Part shown: piece after piece, positions 32,409 through 36,234 of the stretch
Layout of the letters: the number at the start of each line of letters is the position of its first letter
How positions within the stretch are numbered: the first letter of the stretch is position 1
Origin: DATAXI01 sp036266845
GTDB lineage: Bacteria; Verrucomicrobiota; Verrucomicrobiia; Chthoniobacterales; Chthoniobacteraceae
DNA length: 36,234 nucleotides
Assembly (NCBI GenBank): GCA_036266845.1
Contig: DATAXI010000272.1
Location: 1-36,234, forward strand
Direction: 5' to 3'
Translations under genes and position numbers: made by a program
The notes under the pieces: model-generated
The model's database searches: none
What the model was told of the DNA's origin: nothing
What the model saw: the letters and a program-made list of their open reading frames with translations, nothing else

Positions 32409-33839
32409 ATGACGTTACGCCATGATTCTCACAAGGACTTTTCCGTCCTTTGCCGGGCGGCGGTAATATGGCTGTCGATTTCCATGACTGGATGGACCCA
32501 GTCGTCCGTGGCCGCCGTGGCTGCGCCCTCGCCGGCCGGCGCCTATATGATCCAGGATAGTCCGCGGCCGGTCCTCTTTTTTGGCGATGATGCGACTCAA
32601 CAACGCATGTTCACGACGTTGATTGAAACCTATACGCTGACCCGGTTTCCGCATTGGAAGATTATATTTCGCAATACAGGCTGGGCGGGCGATAAGATGA
32701 GGTTTGCGGGTGTGCGCGCCAGGAGCGGGGACCAGGCAATACGCCGCGATATCGAAAGCTATCGCCCGCAGATTGTCCTGGTGAATTACGGCCTCAATGA
32801 TGCCATGGGTGGAGATGCCGCCTACGACCAGTTTTTGGTCGGCGTAAATGTCTTGTCCCGGGACTTGCCGCGGATAGGTGTGTACCGGGCCGTGTTTATA
32901 TCATCGAATCCCGCGGAGGGTTACGAGAAGGATCAACCGGCCGGCGCCAGTCTCAATGGAACGCTGAAAAAATTCGCGGACGGCATGAGGGATCGTTTTC
33001 CCATCGGCTGGCAAGACGGCGTGGACTTCATGCAGAAACATCCCAAGGGACCGGAGAGACCGGATATCCGGAATGGAGTATTTATCGATCTCTTTGATCC
33101 CATGCTTGGCTTGATCGAGGCGGGCCGCAAATCGGGAATCCTCAGCCGGGATAATTCCCTGGGAACGAAAACCGCGCGCCTGATCCCCGACGGGATTCAT
33201 CCGAACTGGAGCGGTCATTTGATAATGGCAGCCATCATCCTTCAGGGAATGCACGCGCCCGCCTTGGTAAGCGCGGCAACCCTCGATGCGGCAAACCGCG
33301 CGACGATGTCCGCCCTGGGATGCACCATAGAGTGGCAGCCTGGCATGGGCGGGACTGTGCAGTTCAAGCGCACCGACTCTGCGCTGCCCTGGCCGATTCC
33401 GCCTGCCTGTGATCTTGCCCTGCAAATACCGGGCTTTGATCCCGCCGCCAGCTTGAATCAGTATGACCTGAGGGTGACGGGGCTCGCGGCAAATTCTTAT
33501 CTACTCAGCATCGATGGCAGCGTGATCGGCACTTATTCAAAAGACAGCCTGGCCGGCGGAGTGAATCTGGGGTTTGTGCGCAGGGGCCCCATTTACAATC
33601 AGGGTCAGAAGTTACTTCAGGCCGTTCTCGACAAGAACGAGACTTTTTACAACCGGTGGCACAATGTACAGATAGGGCAACAACCCGATCCGAAAACGGC
33701 CCCGGCAGCCAGCATCGAGGCATACAAGGCCGAGTTATCGCGGCTGGATCAACTCATTGAGAAACAGGAGCAATCCATCAATGAATTGCGGGTTCCTGTC
33801 CCGCACGTTTTCAAGCTTCAACCCGTAAGTCAAAAGTAA
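32409..33839 (+). CDS. Secreted SGNH/GDSL-hydrolase-like protein with the catalytic serine replaced
   Basis: The 476-residue protein has an N-terminal hydrophobic signal region (about residues 18-40). Family blocks are present: block I FFGDDATQQRMF (58-68), block II NTGWAGD (89-95), block III NYGLND (126-131) and block V IPDGIHPNWSGH (259-270, Asp261 and His264). In block I, Asp61 stands where the nucleophilic serine of GDS is expected; the codon is GAT. The C-terminal part has a beta-rich domain and a charged coiled-coil-like end (LSRLDQLIEKQEQSINEL). The enzyme may be inactive, or may act as a binding protein. It lies 55 bp after the SecD-like gene. Confidence 0.8.
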   Translation: MTLRHDSHKDFSVLCRAAVIWLSISMTGWTQSSVAAVAAPSPAGAYMIQDSPRPVLFFGDDATQQRMFTTLIETYTLTRFPHWKIIFRNTGWAGDKMRFAGVRARSGDQAIRRDIESYRPQIVLVNYGLNDAMGGDAAYDQFLVGVNVLSRDLPRIGVYRAVFISSNPAEGYEKDQPAGASLNGTLKKFADGMRDRFPIGWQDGVDFMQKHPKGPERPDIRNGVFIDLFDPMLGLIEAGRKSGILSRDNSLGTKTARLIPDGIHPNWSGHLIMAAIILQGMHAPALVSAATLDAANRATMSALGCTIEWQPGMGGTVQFKRTDSALPWPIPPACDLALQIPGFDPAASLNQYDLRVTGLAANSYLLSIDGSVIGTYSKDSLAGGVNLGFVRRGPIYNQGQKLLQAVLDKNETFYNRWHNVQIGQQPDPKTAPAASIEAYKAELSRLDQLIEKQEQSINELRVPVPHVFKLQPVSQK

Positions 33840-33909
33840 CCGCTCCATAAGTCGCGCCCCTGCCGTACTCGCGGATGCGGAATCTCTTCGAAGTCAGAAA
33901 ATAACGCGA

Positions 33910-34302
33910 ATGGCCGACAGCCGCCTTGGTATGAAATTGCATCACTGGTTCGGGAAAAAGAGCAACAGCGGTGATCAGAGCGGCGAAGCTCTGGAGCGGG
34001 ATCACGCGTTTCAAAGAGCAATCATGGCGATCCCGTCAGGCAAGGTGAGTACCTATGGAAAGATTGCCGAATCCGCCGGCTATCCGCGCTACCACCGTGC
34101 CGTCGCGCAATTACTGCGCCGGGAGCACCTTGACCGTCTGCCATGGCACCGGGTAATCGGGGCGGACGGTGTGATCAAAACCTCGGGAGATTCGGCAAAA
34201 GAACAGCGGGCCAGGCTGCGCCAGGAAGGAGTGACGTTTCGAGGGGAACGAGTGGATATCCGCGCCTGCCTTCACGACGCGCGCAAAATCGCGGCTGAGT
34301 AA
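33910..34302 (+). CDS. Alkyltransferase-like protein (ATL; MGMT family without the active cysteine)
   Basis: ATL proteins bind O6-alkylguanine in DNA, flip out the base and direct the lesion to nucleotide excision repair. The family fold is recognisable from FQRAIMAIPSGKVSTYGKIAESAGYPRY (about 34-61), the RAVAQLL helix and the active-site position PWHRVIGADG, where Trp79 replaces the alkyl-accepting cysteine of PCHRV. The helix-turn-helix and arginine-finger region is intact. The 130-residue length is a little above the usual 100-110 because of an N-terminal extension; ATG 33934 is an alternative start. The gene appears to be transcribed alone. Confidence 0.9.
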   Translation: MADSRLGMKLHHWFGKKSNSGDQSGEALERDHAFQRAIMAIPSGKVSTYGKIAESAGYPRYHRAVAQLLRREHLDRLPWHRVIGADGVIKTSGDSAKEQRARLRQEGVTFRGERVDIRACLHDARKIAAE

Positions 34303-34307
34303 GTACC

Positions 34308-34440
34308 TCTTCCGTCGATCCTTGGGATGCGAATCCAGCGCGCCCGCGTCGCAAAACCAAGGCGTCTGGGCATTCTGGAACGGTCGGCTTGACCCGCGTG
34401 GCCGCCAGGAGCGATACCCCTTTATCCCGGCGGCCATAAG
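34308..34440. repeat. Candidate dispersed intergenic repeat with hairpin
   Basis: This segment between the ATL gene and the HAF gene contains a 10-bp inverted repeat with one mismatch (GGCCGCCAGG at 34400-34409 and CCCGGCGGCC at 34426-34435). Its minus-strand reading (VKPTVPECPDALVLRRGR and so on) is of a kind I associate with short repeated intergenic units in related genomes, from memory only. No second copy is present in this window. Confidence 0.3.
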
Positions 34441-34549
34441 CAGACCAAATTGCCCCGGTACGACGATTAGTGTTTATTTTCGTTCCAACAAATGCTTTTA
34501 AAACAGCCGTCCGGAACAGTCCCTCCTCTATTTGTTTAGGCTCGAAGAA

Positions 34550-36234
34550 ATGAAAACTGCGAATCCACTTCTGAAACCCATTCTCCGGGTGCTTTTGATC
34601 GCGACGCTGGCCACAGCGCTTCCCGTTCTGGCCAAAACACCGGTGTATGAAATCATAGATCTCGGCACGTTGGGCGGAGATGCGGGTTCCGCCTCGGCGA
34701 TCAATGAGTCTGGGCAGGTCGTCGGAGCTTCTTACACCGGCAGCGACAATACCAGCGAGCACGCGACTCTCTTTAGCGGCACCGGCAAAAATAATACCGA
34801 TCTCGGAACTCTGGGGGGATTGGCCAGCATAGCCACGGGCATCAGTTCCGACGGCAGAATTGTCGGCATGGCGGAAAACAGCGACAACTCTGCTTGCCCG
34901 GCGTTATATGGCAGCGGGGGAAGCAATAACATTGATCTTGGGCTGCTCCCCGGCGGCGGCGGACATATCGACGAGGAGGTTTTCGCTTCTGTCAGCGGAG
35001 TCAACGCTGACGGTAAAATCGTTGGCAGCAGTCCCACTTCGGGAGCGTTTGAAGTCCACGCGGCACTTTTCAGCGGGTCGGGGAGCAATAACATTGATCT
35101 CGGCACGCTGCCTGGAGGCGCGAACATGACCAGCGACGCATACGCGATCAATGACAGCGGGGAAATCGTCGGCGAATCCTTCACCACTGGTGGTACCACT
35201 ATATACGGTATCGAACACGCCGCGATGTTTGATGGAGCGGGCGACGTCGCCGATCTCGGCACTCTCTTCCCGGGCGGATCTGCTTATGCCACGGCCATCA
35301 GCAACTCCGGCGCGTATATCGTGGGCCAGGGAGTCAATCCTGTGGACGGCCGTGGTTACGCTGCCTTATTTAGCCTTGGCGCGGATGGGAATATTAATCT
35401 CGGCACATTAGGTGGCTCGTCCAGCATTGCGTATGGCGTCAATGATTCCGGACAGGTTGTCGGCTGGTCGAACTATTCGACCACCGATGTCTACCTCGCC
35501 CACGCCTTTCTTTACACGGCCGCAGGCGGCATGGCGGACCTCAATGCAATGGTTGATCCCACGTCCGGATACACGATCACCGGCGCAGTGGGCATCAACA
35601 ACCTGGGCCAGATCGCCGCCAACGGCACCGACAGGAACGGCAACGGCCGCGCGCTCCTGCTGATCCCGAGAGGAGTGAGCCCGGAGCACTATACCGCAGT
35701 GATCCCGCCCCCCTCGGATACCAGCCTGCCCCAGGGCTACGGAGAATTTACCATGACCACAACGAGCGCGGGCAAGGCCATGCTCGCTGGAAGACTGGGT
35801 GACGGCACCGCGTTTGGCGTGACCACCAAGTTCACCGGCGGGATGATCACACTCAATCAGAAACTCTATAATAAGAAAGGCAGCCTCGCGGGCACCATCA
35901 CCTTTGAAACCACAGGGGACACCGACGCCGATGGACAGCTCACCTGGATCAAGCCAGAGACCACCAAGGGGCGTTACCAGGGCGGATTTACAGTCAGCGT
36001 GGATTTTCAGGGGGCGATCTTCACGGCTCCCGCACTTTCGACAGGCACCTGTTCCATTACATTCGCCGCGGGTGGATTGGTCTCGGCGATCACCCATACT
36101 CTCACCATTTCCACCAATGACCATGTGACTGTGAATGATCCGGGCGCAGACAAATTGAAGATGACGGTCAGCAAGGCAGAGGGAACCTTTACCGGAACGT
36201 TCCTGATCCCCGGGGAAAAGAAGGTAACTCACTT
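34550..36234 (+). CDS. HAF-repeat extracellular protein (cut by window edge)
   Basis: The frame from ATG 34550 runs open to the window end (about 561 codons). A signal peptide (residues 12-28, ending VLA) is followed by tandem HAF-type repeats of about 50-60 residues. Each has a DLGTLGG motif, an INxSGQVVG or similar motif and an AxLFSG strand; at least six copies are visible up to about residue 355. A non-repeat domain follows, rich in Thr/Gly strands (FTMTTTSAGKAMLAGRLGDG). The extracellular repeat family is known in many bacteria; the function is unknown, but surface or secreted location is likely. The C-terminus, which may hold an anchoring signal, is unseen. Confidence 0.85.
   Translation, partial: MKTANPLLKPILRVLLIATLATALPVLAKTPVYEIIDLGTLGGDAGSASAINESGQVVGASYTGSDNTSEHATLFSGTGKNNTDLGTLGGLASIATGISSDGRIVGMAENSDNSACPALYGSGGSNNIDLGLLPGGGGHIDEEVFASVSGVNADGKIVGSSPTSGAFEVHAALFSGSGSNNIDLGTLPGGANMTSDAYAINDSGEIVGESFTTGGTTIYGIEHAAMFDGAGDVADLGTLFPGGSAYATAISNSGAYIVGQGVNPVDGRGYAALFSLGADGNINLGTLGGSSSIAYGVNDSGQVVGWSNYSTTDVYLAHAFLYTAAGGMADLNAMVDPTSGYTITGAVGINNLGQIAANGTDRNGNGRALLLIPRGVSPEHYTAVIPPPSDTSLPQGYGEFTMTTTSAGKAMLAGRLGDGTAFGVTTKFTGGMITLNQKLYNKKGSLAGTITFETTGDTDADGQLTWIKPETTKGRYQGGFTVSVDFQGAIFTAPALSTGTCSITFAAGGLVSAITHTLTISTNDHVTVNDPGADKLKMTVSKAEGTFTGTFLIPGEKKVTH

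Noticed and set aside
34650..35620. Repeats in the HAF gene as a CRISPR or tandem DNA repeat
   Set aside because: The repetition is at protein level with variable DNA spacing and is explained by HAF domains.

Overview
The window is GC-rich DNA carrying an Alternative Complex III (Act) respiratory cluster fused to an aa3-type cytochrome oxidase cluster. It also carries a secreted GH35 beta-galactosidase, a HAF-repeat secreted protein and a secreted SGNH-type protein. Few genes have a clear Shine-Dalgarno sequence. Together these suggest a heterotrophic, aerobically respiring member of Verrucomicrobiota or a relative in the PVC group. This assignment is inference from gene content; there is no rRNA or tRNA gene in the window to anchor it.

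Layout. At 1-430 (minus) lies the 5' part of a type I glutamine synthetase gene, with a sigma-54-type promoter about 190 bp upstream and a triple-hairpin intergenic element behind it. From 973 to 6482 (plus) come a tiny ORF, a SAM methyltransferase with an Asn-Gly tail, class II fumarase and a GH35 beta-galactosidase. A cell-wall amidase (minus) and a small lipoprotein (plus) follow. At 8119-12055 there is a minus-strand run of six genes: Gfo/Idh/MocA oxidoreductase, FabG, 6-phosphogluconolactonase, a small membrane protein, a histidine phosphatase and YacG. A small membrane protein gene (minus) and a regulatory gap with a perfect CRP-type palindrome precede the main locus.

The main locus (12980 to about 32350, all plus, mostly overlapping or within about 60 bp) reads actABCDEF, a small membrane-anchored gene interrupted by an in-frame amber codon, a CcoN-like protein, CcoO-like and monoheme cytochrome c proteins, then oxidase subunits I, III and IV, two small unknown membrane proteins, subunit II, heme A synthase, heme O synthase, SCO, a frameshifted DUF420 (CtaM-like) gene and a secreted SecD-P1-like protein. 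In this scheme quinol electrons enter through ActABCDEF, pass through c-type hemes, and reach the CuA/heme a3-CuB oxidase. The end of the window has an SGNH-hydrolase relative lacking its serine, an alkyltransferase-like protein and a partial HAF-repeat protein.

The most interesting point is the CcoN-like protein at 21355-22833. It keeps the cbb3 subunit I fold and its CcoO partner, but five of the six metal-ligand histidines are replaced. It lies between Complex III and a complete aa3 oxidase, so it looks like a non-catalytic scaffold or linker of a respiratory supercomplex. The aa3 subunit I itself lacks the canonical K-channel lysine, and subunit III has a large extra loop. Two apparent lesions (amber at 20912, frameshift near 31873) fall in this same cluster and could be real or sequencing errors.
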